From Ilyonectria destructans (Eukaryota > Ascomycota > Sordariomycetes > Hypocreales > Nectriaceae), in assembly GCA_020740775.1 (NCBI GenBank), contig JAHEWK010000011.1, positions 2,170,001-2,234,000 of the forward strand: DNA of 64,000 nucleotides, given 5' to 3'. Positions 46,259 to 57,148 of this stretch are shown one piece after another (within the stretch, counting starts at the first letter, position 1; every line of letters begins with the position of its first letter). The notes beneath the pieces were generated by a model. It made no database searches and had not been told where the DNA came from. It was given only the letters and a program-made list of their open reading frames with translations. The position numbers were made by a program, and so were the translations under genes.

Positions 46259-49200
46259 ATGGCCGGCAACAAGAGCACTCGGACGAAAGAAGATCAGACG
46301 AAGAAGCGCAAGAGGGAGCTAGCCGAGGCAGATTCGAGGTCGAAACGGCAACGTGCTGAACGGAAGGAGAACAAGGCCAATGGGCGCAAATCAGTCGCTG
46401 ATCTGCTGAACCCCTTGAATGGCGTCGGCTCCGAGAAGAATGGACTATCTACCGCTCTCGAAACTACCGGGGATCGCGAGCTGGGGATTGTTCCACAGTT
46501 CGACAATGCTGAGGCTGGATGGCGGGTGTCGAAGCCCATGGGTGGACGAATGCTCGACATTGATCCTATTCTCACTGAAGATGACCAGTAAGTTCTTTCA
46601 CAAAGGATGTAAGGTGGCGTTTCTGACCAGTATCAGATATCTCATCCTGGCCTACAACACCTCAATCCAAATCTACTCGGCCGTGGACTCTTTGTTAGTC
46701 CGCCGAATCCCCATAACGGTTGTCGAGTCTTCTGCGCAGAAGGCGTCGGCGTCGGCAACCATTGTCGCTACACGACTCTCAAAGCAGAACCCCCATTTTG
46801 TTTGGGTGGCCTGCTCGGACGGTCGCGTGTTCCATGTCGACTGGACGAGCTCTAAGACGCCCGAGTCTTTCAAAACACGATCCGGAACGGCCAAGGCACT
46901 GGTTGTCTTGACCACCAAGATCTCCAAGAAGACGGAAGAAGTCCTCTTGATCGCCGAATCAGACAAATCAAACCGGATCGAGGTCGTTGCATACGAAGGA
47001 AAGGTGCAGTCAGCTGCCGAGCCCAAGGTCGTCATGGCCATGAAGAAGCCGGGCAACGGTCTGCAGCTGCTGGAATTGAGCGAAGATGGCCAGGTTCTTG
47101 TTGGAGCTATCAACGACCGCCTTTTCATGGGCGTCCCGTCGCAGGAACAACCCGACGCTTTGGCGGCCCTGGAGTATGAGTTTTATTCTTTCGACATCCC
47201 CGATCTTATCACAGCCCTGGATGTCCGAGTGTACACGAGGCCGGCGACGAGCAGCAAGAAGGCTCGGTCAGAGCCCGCACCTGTTGTCGACGTCATCGTT
47301 GGCGGTGCCCGTGGTTCCATCTATCTCTATCACGACGTCCTTGCCCGAAGCCTAGCTCTCGGAAAGCCGGGCTCTGATAAAGAAATGATTCAGGCCCAGA
47401 AGTATCATTGGCACAGAAAGGCCGTGCACGCTTTGAAGTGGTCTCGCGACGGTATGTGCTGAACTCGTCACGCTTCAATTCAATTGATACTAACTATGGG
47501 CAGGTCACTATATGATTTCTGGAGGCTCTGAGAACTCCCTTGTTCTCTGGCAGATGGACACTTCAAGAAAAGACTTTCTCCCCCATCTTTCCGGCAGCGT
47601 GGAGAACATTGTTGTTTCTGCCAGCGGTTCCTCGTATGTAATCCATCTGGATGATAACTCTACCATGATCCTGTCCACCGCCGAGATGAAGCCCACTGCG
47701 TACATCGCCGGCATCCAGTCCGCCGCAGTGCACGCTTCATCCCCCAAGGATCTTCTCGTTCAGCGCACCTGGACAGCTCCTGAGTCCGTGCGACGACCCA
47801 TCCCAGCTGCCATTAGGCCGACGGATCACTCGAGACTACATGTTTGCGTAGGCAACGGTGCTCAGGCTACTTCGTCAGGAAACTTCTCAGCTCCTTTGTT
47901 GCAGACATTCGACCTCGAAACCTTCCGAAGTGTCTCTAGACAGGCTCTGGCACGTACGCAACCTACCGACGTCAACATTACCAACAAGGGCAACCCCATC
48001 GATGAGCCTCTCGTCACCCACATGACCTTTTCGGCTGATGGAGAGTGGCTTGCCAGCGTGGATACTTGGGAGCCATCGCCTCGAGATGTGGACAACGTCC
48101 TCAGCGACTTGAAGGAACAATTCATTCAGGAACGACGTGAGGTCTACCTCAAGTTCTGGGAGGCTCGACAGGGCGATGACCAGATTGCCCTGGTTTCTAG
48201 GATCAATGCTCCTCATGCCACTTCTCACAATGAGGCCGTTCTCGATCTTGCGTCAAATCCCGTCTCGACATGCTTCGCGACGGTTGGAACCGATGGCTTG
48301 GTTCGCTTGTGGCGACCCAAGACTCGATCCCAAAACGGCGTTGTTGTCAAGGGAGCAGATGGACGAGAGGTGTTCACCTGGAGCTGCTCACAAGTAATTG
48401 CAGTTGGCGAAGGCCTCCCTCAGGAGGGCACTGTGGACGTTCCCGAGCCCACCGCCAAGCACGAGCCTCAGGGAAGCATCACATTCTCTGAAGACGGTTC
48501 GACTTTGTTCGTTGCCTTCGGAACCGTTGGCACCGGAGCTGTCTACGTTATCGACGCCGTCTCTGGTGAGATTGTCAAGACACTGGAAGGCCAATGGAAG
48601 GGACAGCTGTGCTCCGTTCGCGCCCTGTCTCCCTTTGTTATTGTCCTGTCAGACGAACTGCGCGTTTACGATGTCGTGAGCGATGAGCTGCGATATGGTG
48701 TTGTTATCCCCAAGACTACAGGGACCAACGACCTGCTGCAGCTCGCTGTGGATCACACCTCTGGGCACTTTGCCGTGGCGCTGCCGTCCAGTGAGGGTTC
48801 CACCCTGGGAGTCTTTGAGCCGGAGGAATCCGAGCCTCTGCTGGTGCGCAACACCCCTCAAAAGATTATTAGTCTGGTGTCCGCACCCGACACGAGCGGT
48901 TTCATTGCTCTGGACGATGCAGCTCAGATTTGGGTTGTTGCTGAGGGATCTGATGCCTCCTCGCTTGCGACCGTCCAACCTCTTGAGGATCTTCGTCTTG
49001 AGGATACCGATACTCTTGACAGCGATACGGGTTCCGGCCTCATTGAGGAGGACGAGGATATGGCGAGTGACGTGGAAGAGGACGCAGATGAGGTGGCAGA
49101 TGAAGAGGACGTCGAGATGGAGGATGACGACGTGCATCCGAGGGTGGTGCATCAACAGCACCTTGCTGACATCTTTGACGCTGCTCCCGCTTTTGCAGCG

Positions 49201-49272
49201 CCTCCTATTGAGGACATGTTTTACAAGGTTACCGGCCTTCTTGCGACGAAACCCCTGTCGGCTTCCTCGTGA
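46259..49272 (+). CDS. NAN1: U3 snoRNP / SSU processome WD-repeat protein NAN1 (UTP17, WDR75)
   Basis: Three exons, 46259-46587, 46637-47451 and 47504-49272, encode 970 residues. Both introns (49 and 52 nt) are standard, the second with a perfect TACTAAC. A Lys/Arg-rich N-terminus (TKKRKREL, SRSKRQRAERK) is nucleolar-targeting in character. Tandem WD-type beta-propeller repeats follow, recognisable at 'YLILAYNTSIQIYS', 'HFVWVACSDGRVFHVDW', 'HRKAVHALKWSRDGHYM', 'SGGSENSLVLWQMD' and 'CFATVGTDGLVRLWRP'. The C-terminus is strongly acidic (EEDEDMASDVEEDADEVADE). In yeast Nan1/Utp17 belongs to the t-UTP/UtpA complex, which starts SSU processome assembly on pre-rRNA and supports Pol I transcription. 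Pairing with an RNA polymerase subunit gene fits this role. Confidence 0.93.
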
Positions 49273-49703
49273 GCAATCTAGACGATAGACTTAATAGCAA
49301 ACATCCGTTTGGGTGGACTGTCTGGGTGGCTGATGCCGTGCACCACGGCCTCGGACTGGTTGGAAATGCAGACCCAGCAACACAAGATGTAAGATCACGA
49401 CCGAAATCGCCCGATGTGGGATTCCGCCGTGGAGGCCATCGCCAACGCCACCCGGCATACATCGGTTGTTGGCCGATGCGGGGTGTTCAGATCAGGAGGA
49501 GGGCGCGTGGACGTGGGTGGAACCCAATTGCGCCATTGCGCCTGGTGATGGACTATTTCGTGGCCTTACCTTACATATTTTACGCAAAAAGAGACGATAC
49601 CAGGTTACAAATCAACAAGAGAGATTATTTTATCATCGTGCGCTTCGTCATTGTCCTTTTCCCTGTGCTTTGCCTCCATCACCATACCGTTCTGCTTCTA
49701 TCC
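49273..49703. other. Intergenic, tandem genes
   Basis: 3' flank of NAN1 and promoter of the dioxygenase gene. A frame is open upstream of the dioxygenase ATG but has no domain-like sequence. Confidence 0.6.
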
Positions 49704-50949
49704 ATGTCGTTTACGTCCGTCCCGATTCTGGACCTGGCTGCGGCCGGCGACCCAGCGACGAAGCCCCAGTTTCTCAAAGAGCTCCGCCATGCATTGATGG
49801 AAGTTGGGTTCCTCTATCTGAAGAACGTGGGCATCTCAGATGAACTGTTTCAGCGAGTCATCACGCTGGGCAAGGGCTTCTTCGACATCCCGGAAGAAGA
49901 GAAGTATGGTTCCTCCCCCGCTTCGGTAGTTGAGCCGGCTGTCAAAGGATTGCTTTACTAACCTGCCGAATAGGCTCAAGATTGAAATGAAGAATGCCCA
50001 GTCGTTCCTGGGCTACTCGCGCCTTTCGGCCGAGATCACGGCCGGTGAGGTTGATCACCGTGAGCAGATTGACCTGTCGACGGAGCACCCCATTCCCAGG
50101 CCAGGATCGCCACTGCACCACCACCTGTTGGCGCCCAATCAATGGCCGGCGGAGGAGTCTCTGCCTGGGTTCCGCGACACCTATACGGAGTACATGGATC
50201 AGATGGGCAAGATCTCCATCTACTTCACATCTCTCATCGCCGAGGCCATTGAGCTGCCCAAAGACGCCTTCAACAAGTACTTTGACGAGGACCAGCAACA
50301 CAAGCTCAAGATCGTCCGGTACCCAGACCTCCAGCAACTTGGAAAGGATGGAGAGAAGCAGGGTCAGGGCGTCGGTCCGCACAAAGACTCTATGCTGAGC
50401 AGCTATCTACTACAGGCTACGCAACATCGCGGCTTGCAAGTACAGAACATCAAGGGCGAATGGATTGACTGCCCGCCCATTCCCGGAACCCTTGTCGTAG
50501 CCATCGGCCAGGGCCTCGAGGCGCTGACGCAGGGCGTGTGTGTGTCTACAACGCACCGCGTCCTGTCGCCGCTGTCCGGCACCGGCGCGCGCTTCTCCAT
50601 CCCCTTCTTCCAGGGCGTCAAGGGGGACGCCGACTTTGAGGATCTGGAGGCCGTGGGCGTGGGCAAGGTGCCCGAGAGCGTGCAGGAGCAGCGACGGCGT
50701 GTGGTCGAGGCCAACGGCGGCCGCATCGACGACGTCGAGTTTACGTTCCGCGGAGGCGGCGTGGCTAAGACACTGGGCGAGGCGACGCTGCGCAACCGCG
50801 TCAAGAGCCATCCGGACGTTGGCGAGCGGTGGTACCCAGACATCCTGGCGGCAATTCGTGTGGAACAGGCCGAGGCGAAGAAGAAGGCGAGTGCGCCAGT
50901 GGGAGCACCAGTCAAGGTGCCCACCACGGCGGCGGTGGAGGCTCACTGA
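49704..50949 (+). CDS. 2-oxoglutarate/Fe(II) dioxygenase, isopenicillin-N-synthase-like
   Basis: Two exons, 49704-49903 and 49974-50949, encode 391 residues. The intron is 70 nt with GTATGG donor, TACTAAC branch and TAG acceptor. The N-terminal DIOX_N part (VPILDLAAAGD, ALMEVGFLYLKNVGI, GFFDIPEEEK) precedes the double-stranded beta-helix. Metal ligands are complete: His203-x-Asp205 (GPHKDSML) and His261 (STTHRVLSP). Arg273-x-Ser275 (GARFSIPFF) is the 2OG-binding pair. Family members hydroxylate, desaturate or ring-close small molecules, often in secondary metabolism, but no biosynthetic genes surround this one. The substrate is unknown. An Ala/Lys/Val-rich tail ends the protein. I choose ATG 49704 because upstream frame-mates lack conserved sequence. 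Confidence 0.93.
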
Positions 50950-51184
50950 TCAAAAGACATGTCTATCGTGGTGTAGAGGTTTAGGACCTGGAGACAGATC
51001 TAAAAGAACTCCCATAAATCAAAACCAGAGAGCGAAAAGGACCGTGTAAATCATCCATCATGAGCCCGTCAACCTCAACCTCACACCAACCACCATGCGC
51101 TCCACAAGGACGCCTCGCTGAATGCTCCCACTCTCCACTACGCCATATTGCTTTTTTCTTCTGAAGCCTTGCCAGTAGAATGAT

Positions 51185-51598
51185 CTACTGCTCGAAAGTC
51201 GGGAAGCACTCCTCTAGGGTCTTGCTGTGCTTGTTGCCGGCGTGCTCGGTCAGACTGCGAGAGGATCCAGTGTTAGTTCGGAGATCAGGATAAGGGAATG
51301 TTGGAGGAGTGGGTTGGAGGGGCACGAACGCGGGGGCTTTGGTGGTCTTGAGGAAGGTCGACTTGCAGATCTGGCACTGGATGTCGCAGGCCTGCTTGTT
51401 CTATTCGGGGCCGTTAGCATGCGAGACACAGACGAAGAGAGGGCGGAGGACGAAGAACTCACCACCTTGAGCTGCGACTTGGCAACCTTGCCGTCCTTCT
51501 GGTTGCGATCACGCTTCTGCTGAGCCTTGGCGCCCTGGATCATGTCAGTTAGCACACCAGAAACCTGGGAGGATCGTAGGGTCTCTTACGTTACCCAT
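51185..51598 (-). CDS. Small zf-met2 / 4F5-type zinc-finger protein (ZNF706-like)
   Basis: Four exons, 51590-51598, 51463-51534, 51330-51400 and 51185-51254, encode 73 residues. Exon 1 is just nine bases (ATG GGT AAC). A basic N-terminus (GAKAQQKRDRNQKDGK, as in 4F5/SERF) is followed by one C2H2 finger: Cys36-x2-Cys39 and His55-x4-His60 (CQIC...LTEHAGNKH), then 'ECFPTFEQ'. The pattern matches the plant At2g23090 / human ZNF706 group, whose cellular role is poorly known. Introns are 55, 62 and 75 nt; the third uses a GTTCGT donor but is fixed by the conserved finger. The gene converges with the dioxygenase gene, 235 bp away. Confidence 0.93.
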
Positions 51599-51891
51599 GG
51601 TTGCGGTTTAGGAGGATGATGAGGAGAATGAGTTGTTTGAGGCTGTGTTTTTTTGGTCAGATTTCTGGATGCTGAAGGTTGATCTTGGGCGATTGGCGGT
51701 TGGGCCAAAGAAAACGGGAAAACCGACGTGCTGCCATTCGCTGGGGCGTATCAGTGGGGCCAGGGTCTTCAAGATCCACACAGTGCGCTTGTGCCTCAGA
51801 GGTAGCTTCTCTTTTCAGAATCGAATGAGAGCGAATATTGTAGCATAATGGGTGTTTCATAAAGTCCATAGTGTAGTAAGGTTGGATCTTC

Positions 51892-51984
<93 letters not shown>

Positions 51985-52021
51985 GATTATTATTTTCTTC
52001 TTCTTCTTCTTCTTCTTCTTC
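51892..52021. repeat. Long (ATT)n tract followed by (TTC)n
   Basis: About 34 consecutive ATT units (51892-51995) with a single interruption (GATT near 51985), directly followed by about eight TTC units to 52021. Read on the minus strand it appears as a poly-Ile then poly-Lys frame, which is an artefact of the repeat. Confidence 0.97.
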
Positions 52022-53290
52022 ACTGATATTACTTTATATCTATATTTAAATGTGGTTGATATTGTTCAAACCCGGACATCTAGTGCCGAGTGGTACAGCC
52101 CAGCAGATGTAGCACCTGCCGGATATTCGAGATTTCATCTAATGAATGGCAATATACGAGTTCATTTTCCCCAGTGTCGGATATCTTTCTCTTGCTCTTG
52201 TTTCTTCCTTCTCCAATACAAGACCAGATACCTGACCATCAATCAAGTTGCGGTTCATTGTGGAGGTAGAACGCAAACTCTTCAAATCAGACCGCGCTTC
52301 CTCCCCCCTTAGGTATTTCCAAAAGAAACTTAAGACTTACGAGTATTTATGGTTGGATGGTGAATGATGTGATATAGTCATGGTACCCGGTATTAGGCAT
52401 TTCCGAGGCTCGTTGTTGATTGAGTACAATACGTACAGTGCTTTTACTTTGCACAAGTTCGGGATTTGGAAGTTTTTGGTACGTACCATTTTCTTCGAAT
52501 TCTGCCTCGGTGAAAACTTCGAGATCAGTGTCGAGAATACGAAGTATGCTCAATCTGTTTATATCTAGGGACTATATATTCGTGCTTATCAGAAATAGTC
52601 ATTCAATTTTTTCCAGCACTCCATCAATTCTGGGGCTGGTGGAATTGAATTGCTCCATATGCTTCGCGCACTTTCCTCGGAACCATCTCGCGACATTGAC
52701 AGGTACGGCAAAATTTATGTTTCTGCCGTTCCCTCATGTTGTTTCGGTGGAGAGGTTTTTCTCTACGCATACTTCAAAAGCATCGCGCCCTCGAGCGATG
52801 CATGTCTGTAGATCTGTAGGCATTTAGTAAGGCAATACGATTGACATTTAGCTAACTTTAAATTTCCATCTGTATTGATTCACCACAATTCGTACAATAG
52901 CGCTAATGCAACCCCTATATATAGAACTGGGCCATGACGTTGTTTGTTTGTGATCCCGAGCTGTGATTTATTGTCATGTGCTGGAACGACTCCACCGAAG
53001 TTCCCCCAGAAACTACGAACACGTGAGAATTGAGCATCTCAACTACTGGCAAGTGATCCCAAGCTAACTTGCGGACGGGTGATTGCGAATTATTAGTGAA
53101 GCTTATATGTCCAATATTGACTTGACAGGTGTAGCAGCAATGTGCAACCAGCCATTACAAAACCCATGAATTGAAAGCGATAGGCATAAGATGTGGCATC
53201 CTGGCGCCAAAGCCATGGTACCCGACCTATTACTGAGGAGGTTTGTGTCTATTGTCCGTGCCACAGACTATCAATGGGAGGAAGCTGTCT

Positions 53291-53485
53291 CTAGAGTGAT
53301 GATTCATAGTATGGTTGGGCTTCCTGGTCTGCCCAAAAGGACCAGAGTAATTTGTCACGTTGAATGATAGTCTTTGCGGTTTGTGCGGATTGGAATGGAT
53401 CAGCCAGCCAAGGAGTCATATTGTCAGCAACCAATTTAAGAATGGCAATTTTGAGATGACGACAAAAAAGAGTAAAATCCTTCAA
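53291..53485 (-). CDS. Doubtful 64-residue ORF
   Basis: An isolated frame in AT-rich DNA with protein-like texture: 'LKIAILKLVADNMTPWLA', then 'AQTAKTIIQRDKLLWSFWA'. No flanking exon, domain or homologue is recognised. It may be a remnant of a gene or mobile element, or chance. Confidence 0.15.
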   Translation of the reverse strand: MKDFTLFCRHLKIAILKLVADNMTPWLADPFQSAQTAKTIIQRDKLLWSFWADQEAQPYYESSL

Positions 53486-54153
53486 GCCATCTCAAAGGAT
53501 GTAGGATGAAGAGGGACAGCGCCAGAATAATTGTTGTCCGCCAAGCCTTTGCAGCCTTCGTGAGGGCCGCTCTTGTGCAGAGCCAGCATTACTCCATGGA
53601 CATCTGGAATTGTTACATTTGTGACATTTGTGAAATTCTGTCCATTTCGGAAAAATCATTTGGATATCTGTTGAATTGGTGGTATTTCTTTCCCCGACGT
53701 GATTCCAGGTGGAAGCTGCTGCTGTGTGGATGTCACCGTCCATTAGTGGTGGACGAAATGCCGACCGATCGCGTGCCGCGTCATTAGCAATGTCGCGTCG
53801 CAGACAACCACCAACTTCTTCACCCTTCAACATAATCCTTCACAATACATCCACGATAGTACAGCTCATCGATTTTAGTACCAGCCACACATCTAGAGAA
53901 TCGATTCTCTACTCATTTCGAGGATTTTCTCTGCCGCCGTTTTCGCCGTCACGCCCTTGCACGGTTTTCCCAAGTCGGAACCTCAACAAGGACCGTCACC
54001 CTTTGCATGCAGCGACACTCTGTGAACGGCTCCCAACTCTTTCTCTGCGTGGTTTGAAAATACCACAGTGCAAGACACAATTTAAACACGGACTTGGCCA
54101 CCTCTCTCTGCACTCTAACGATACCAGTCTACGCCTTGATCAACCAGGGCGAC

Positions 54154-55176
54154 ATGGCTTCACTGTCGAGCATTGCCGAGGCGGACAAGATCACCAAGAC
54201 CGAGTTTGAAAGCCTTCTCGGCCAGTATCCCGATATTATCAAAACCATCTCAGAGTCTAAAGGCGGTAAGTCATACATAATTTGTTCTCTCAACAAGGTC
54301 GCTAATAGAGAAACACAGCCAAGGATGGCCAGAAGACGCTGCAGGAGCTGGACGACTATCGATATGATGAGGCGTTGAGTATGTTTTCCATCGCCAAGTC
54401 ACAGCGCTCAATGGACCTCGACGACGTCAAGGTACTTGTTGAGTGGAAATTGTAAGTCTACCCCTCTTGGATGCAAACCACCCCAGGCCTTACTCCGTCT
54501 CCACGATCCCTTGTCAGCAGGTTCCTGAGGAGATCACATACACTGTGCCATATAATAAGTCAGCTTGTGGATAATCTAACACACCATTAGGCGACATGGA
54601 AAGTTCCGACCAACATTGATGAAGCTCGTTACATCCAATGACCCAGCCGTCGCCAAGGACATTATCCAACAGGCGCTAGATGGCTACCGGAAGGATTCCA
54701 ATGCCCAAGCGGCTCTCGACATCCTAACGAAGCTTCGGGGCATCGGCCCCGCAACCGCATCTCTGCTATTAACCGTCCATGACCCAGACCAGGTCATCTT
54801 CTTCTCGGACGAGGCCTTCTACTGGCTGTGTTGCGATGGAAAAAAGAGCGCCATCAAGTACAACGCAAAAGAGTACCGTGCCTTGCGCGATAGTGCGCAG
54901 GACCTATCCAAGAGACTTGGCGTGTCTGCGACAGATGTTGAGAAGGTTGCCTATGTAATCATGAAGCAGCCAGAACAGTCACCACAGCCGAAGCAACCAC
55001 AACAGCCAAAGCAATCACAGCGGCCGAAGCCAAAGAAAAAGGTGGCACCGGCAAAAGAGGTGAAGAAGAGCACAAAGGCGTCATCAAGTAAGCGGAAACA
55101 TGACGATGAGCCGAGTCATACGGAGGATATTACTCCGATCACCACCCTCAGACGGTCAAAAAGAACGAAAGCTTAG
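54154..55176 (+). CDS. Helix-hairpin-helix protein of unknown function, basic tail
   Basis: Three exons, 54154-54265, 54319-54451 and 54591-55176, encode 276 residues. Introns are 53 and 139 nt. An in-frame ATG at 54094 would add 20 residues. The order is: an N-terminal helical part (ITKTEFESLLGQYPDIIKTI), a conserved-looking core (LDDVKVLVEWKL, RHGKFRPTLMKLVTSNDP), and a helix-hairpin-helix (ILTKLRGIGPATASLLLTV, about 126-146) of the type that binds DNA backbone in glycosylase-like proteins. 'DQVIFFSDEAFYWLC' then resembles the region after the HhH in HhH-GPD folds. The tail has Gln/Pro/Lys repeats and nuclear-localisation-like clusters (KPKKKVAP, SSKRKHDDE, RRSKRTKA). No catalytic Lys was assigned, so a DNA-repair or DNA-binding role is inference. 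Confidence 0.85.
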
Positions 55177-55708
55177 CTGCGCTTAGAGCCAACCATGTCA
55201 TGGGAACATGGGCCCTGGACCTGGACGTCGTGGAATCTTGGGGCATCTGATCTTCTTGTATGATACACACACGGCCAATGGGAGCAATATCAATTGCATC
55301 GAGTCTCGAAAAATTCTCCCATTGGAACGGGGAAGCTCAACGTGTACCGACCCCGGCCCCGCGGCCCGCGATAGCGACAAACATCCGAAGAATAGGCACC
55401 GCGACCGAAGAATTACCGCGAGATGAATGTCTGTGGTTGGACTGGGAGAAAGACGTCACGATAACAAATGTAAACTCAAGCTGTCCATGCATCGCATGAG
55501 ACACTGGGGTTGACAGGGCGTGTCACAAACGACACCTACCACGCATCCTTAACTCCGTCGTCCCCGCTCTCGGCATCATGAGAAGCAGTTTCACAGCTCA
55601 CCGCCGACTCATCTTTCTGCAGTTCTCGTGCATACCTCCTTTCTTAGAGAAAGCGTCTTGGCGTTGAGCCTACCCTGATATCCACTTCGTTCCATACCTG
55701 CATTTACC
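55177..55708. other. Intergenic, tandem genes
   Basis: 3' flank of the HhH gene and promoter of the DUF1479 gene. No gene seen. Confidence 0.6.
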
Positions 55709-57148
55709 ATGTCGCCGTCAGATCACAGCCATGGGCCAACGAGTAGCATGTTCGCCGAAACTACAGAGCCTATGCCTCTGCCTAAGCGGTTCGCCAAAGT
55801 GAAGGAAGGCCTGATTGCTGGGAAGGAAACGCAGATTACCGCGTCATGGAAACGATTGCTCGTCAAGTTGCAAGCCGAGATTGAGGTCATCGCAAGTGCC
55901 GGCCCCAACATATTTCCCTCTATTGCCTTTGCGGACCTCTCAGATGCAGCCATGGCGGAGGACTTCTCGTTGAAAATGAAGGAACGAGGCGTCGCTGTCA
56001 TTCGAGGCGTCATTCCCCAGGATACAGCAATGCAGTGGAAGTCGGCGACAGACTCATACCTTGACGAGGATCCCCGCGCCCGTCGTCTACCTACTCACGA
56101 CCCGCATCTCTACGGAGTCTATTGGTCGCCCTCACAGATCAAAGCCCGAGCCCATGACAACGTCCTCGCCGCCCAGCGCTTTCTCATGAACCAGTGGCAC
56201 TCATCTGATCCAGCCGCCCTCGTCACTCCCAACTTCCCCGTCAGCTATGCCGACCGTCTGCGTATCAGGAGCCCAGACGACGAAACATGCTCGCTGAGTG
56301 TCTACGTCGACGGCGGAAGTGTCGAGCGCTGGGAATCGGACGGGTACGGCGTGGGAGCGACGTATCAGCGCATTTGGGACGGTGACTGGGAGGACTACGA
56401 CCCGTGGGATAGCAATACGCGGCTCAAGGTGACGAGCGATCTATACAACGGCGATGGTGTATGTGCCCTGTTCCGCATGTTCCAGGGCTGGCTCTCTTTC
56501 AGCCATCTCCCAGTCGGCGAGGGCACACTCCTTCTCTGCCCCATGATCCGATTGTCCACGGCCTACTTGCTTCTCCGTCCGTTCTTCTGTCCCATTAACG
56601 CCTCGCCTCTGCATCCGGACTTTCTCTCCCCTGAAAACTGGAAACTCGAGAATCCTGTCTCATCAGTCATCCAGGGTGCGTTGCCCTCGTATCCCCAGGA
56701 GCTCAACGTCGCCTTCCACCCACATCTGCAGCTCTCACGCAGCATGGTCCACATCCCTCGCCTCGAGCCCGGCGACTACCTCGTCTGGCACTGCGACGCC
56801 GTCTACGCCCTCGACCGCCTCCGCCGCCCCGACCTCCCCGGGACGACCATCATGTACCTACCGGCGTGTCCGCTGACGCAGACCAACGCCCTCTATCTCG
56901 CCCGCCAGCGCAAGGCCTTTCTGCTCGGCCATCCGAGCCCGGATTTTGGTGGCGTCTTTGGTGAGAGCGCTCGCACAGGGAACTCAGGCATCCAGGAAGT
57001 TGGTGAGGCTGGTGGAGTCGAAGGGTTGCGCGCAATGGGCCTGTTGCCATGGGATGAGGATGAAGCGAGCGATGACACTGAGCAGGAGGTGTTAGAAGCA
57101 GCGAATGGCATCTTGTTTCCAGAAAAGTACGACTTGGGATATTACTAA
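55709..57148 (+). CDS. DUF1479 (YbiU/Gig2-like) protein
   Basis: A single exon of 479 residues, close to the usual length for this family. Family blocks are seen in order: 'LPKRFAKVKEGLIAGKE', 'MKERGVAVIRGVIPQDTA', 'HLYGVYWSPSQIKARAHD', 'YADRLRIRSPDD', 'DGGSVERWESDGYG', 'YQRIWDGDWEDYDPWD', 'FRMFQGWLSFS', 'RSMVHIPRLEPGDYLVWHC' and 'YLPACPLTQTNALYLARQR'. DUF1479 proteins include bacterial YbiU and the yeast-form GlcNAc-induced Gig2, and their fold belongs to the 2OG-oxygenase/cupin class. The usual ligand motif, as I recall it, reads HxDGGSxxRW. Here the first position is Tyr199 (SVYVDGGSVERW), so the enzyme could be inactive or use other ligands. The acidic C-terminal segment is variable in the family. 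No introns are needed. Confidence 0.9.
   Translation: MSPSDHSHGPTSSMFAETTEPMPLPKRFAKVKEGLIAGKETQITASWKRLLVKLQAEIEVIASAGPNIFPSIAFADLSDAAMAEDFSLKMKERGVAVIRGVIPQDTAMQWKSATDSYLDEDPRARRLPTHDPHLYGVYWSPSQIKARAHDNVLAAQRFLMNQWHSSDPAALVTPNFPVSYADRLRIRSPDDETCSLSVYVDGGSVERWESDGYGVGATYQRIWDGDWEDYDPWDSNTRLKVTSDLYNGDGVCALFRMFQGWLSFSHLPVGEGTLLLCPMIRLSTAYLLLRPFFCPINASPLHPDFLSPENWKLENPVSSVIQGALPSYPQELNVAFHPHLQLSRSMVHIPRLEPGDYLVWHCDAVYALDRLRRPDLPGTTIMYLPACPLTQTNALYLARQRKAFLLGHPSPDFGGVFGESARTGNSGIQEVGEAGGVEGLRAMGLLPWDEDEASDDTEQEVLEAANGILFPEKYDLGYY

Larger units (their letters stand above)
51599..54153. other. Intergenic, AT-rich, with a large microsatellite
   Basis: Contains the ATT/TTC tract at 51892-52021 and an AT-rich stretch to about 53.5 kb. 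A minus-strand frame at 53291-53485 is listed separately. The last 300 bp are a pyrimidine-rich leader for the next gene. Confidence 0.5.

Noticed and set aside
49269..49703. N-terminal extension of the dioxygenase ORF
   Set aside because: The extension lacks conserved sequence, while the DIOX_N domain begins right at ATG 49704.
51796..52023. Poly-Ile/poly-Lys open frame
   Set aside because: Direct translation of the ATT/TTC microsatellite.
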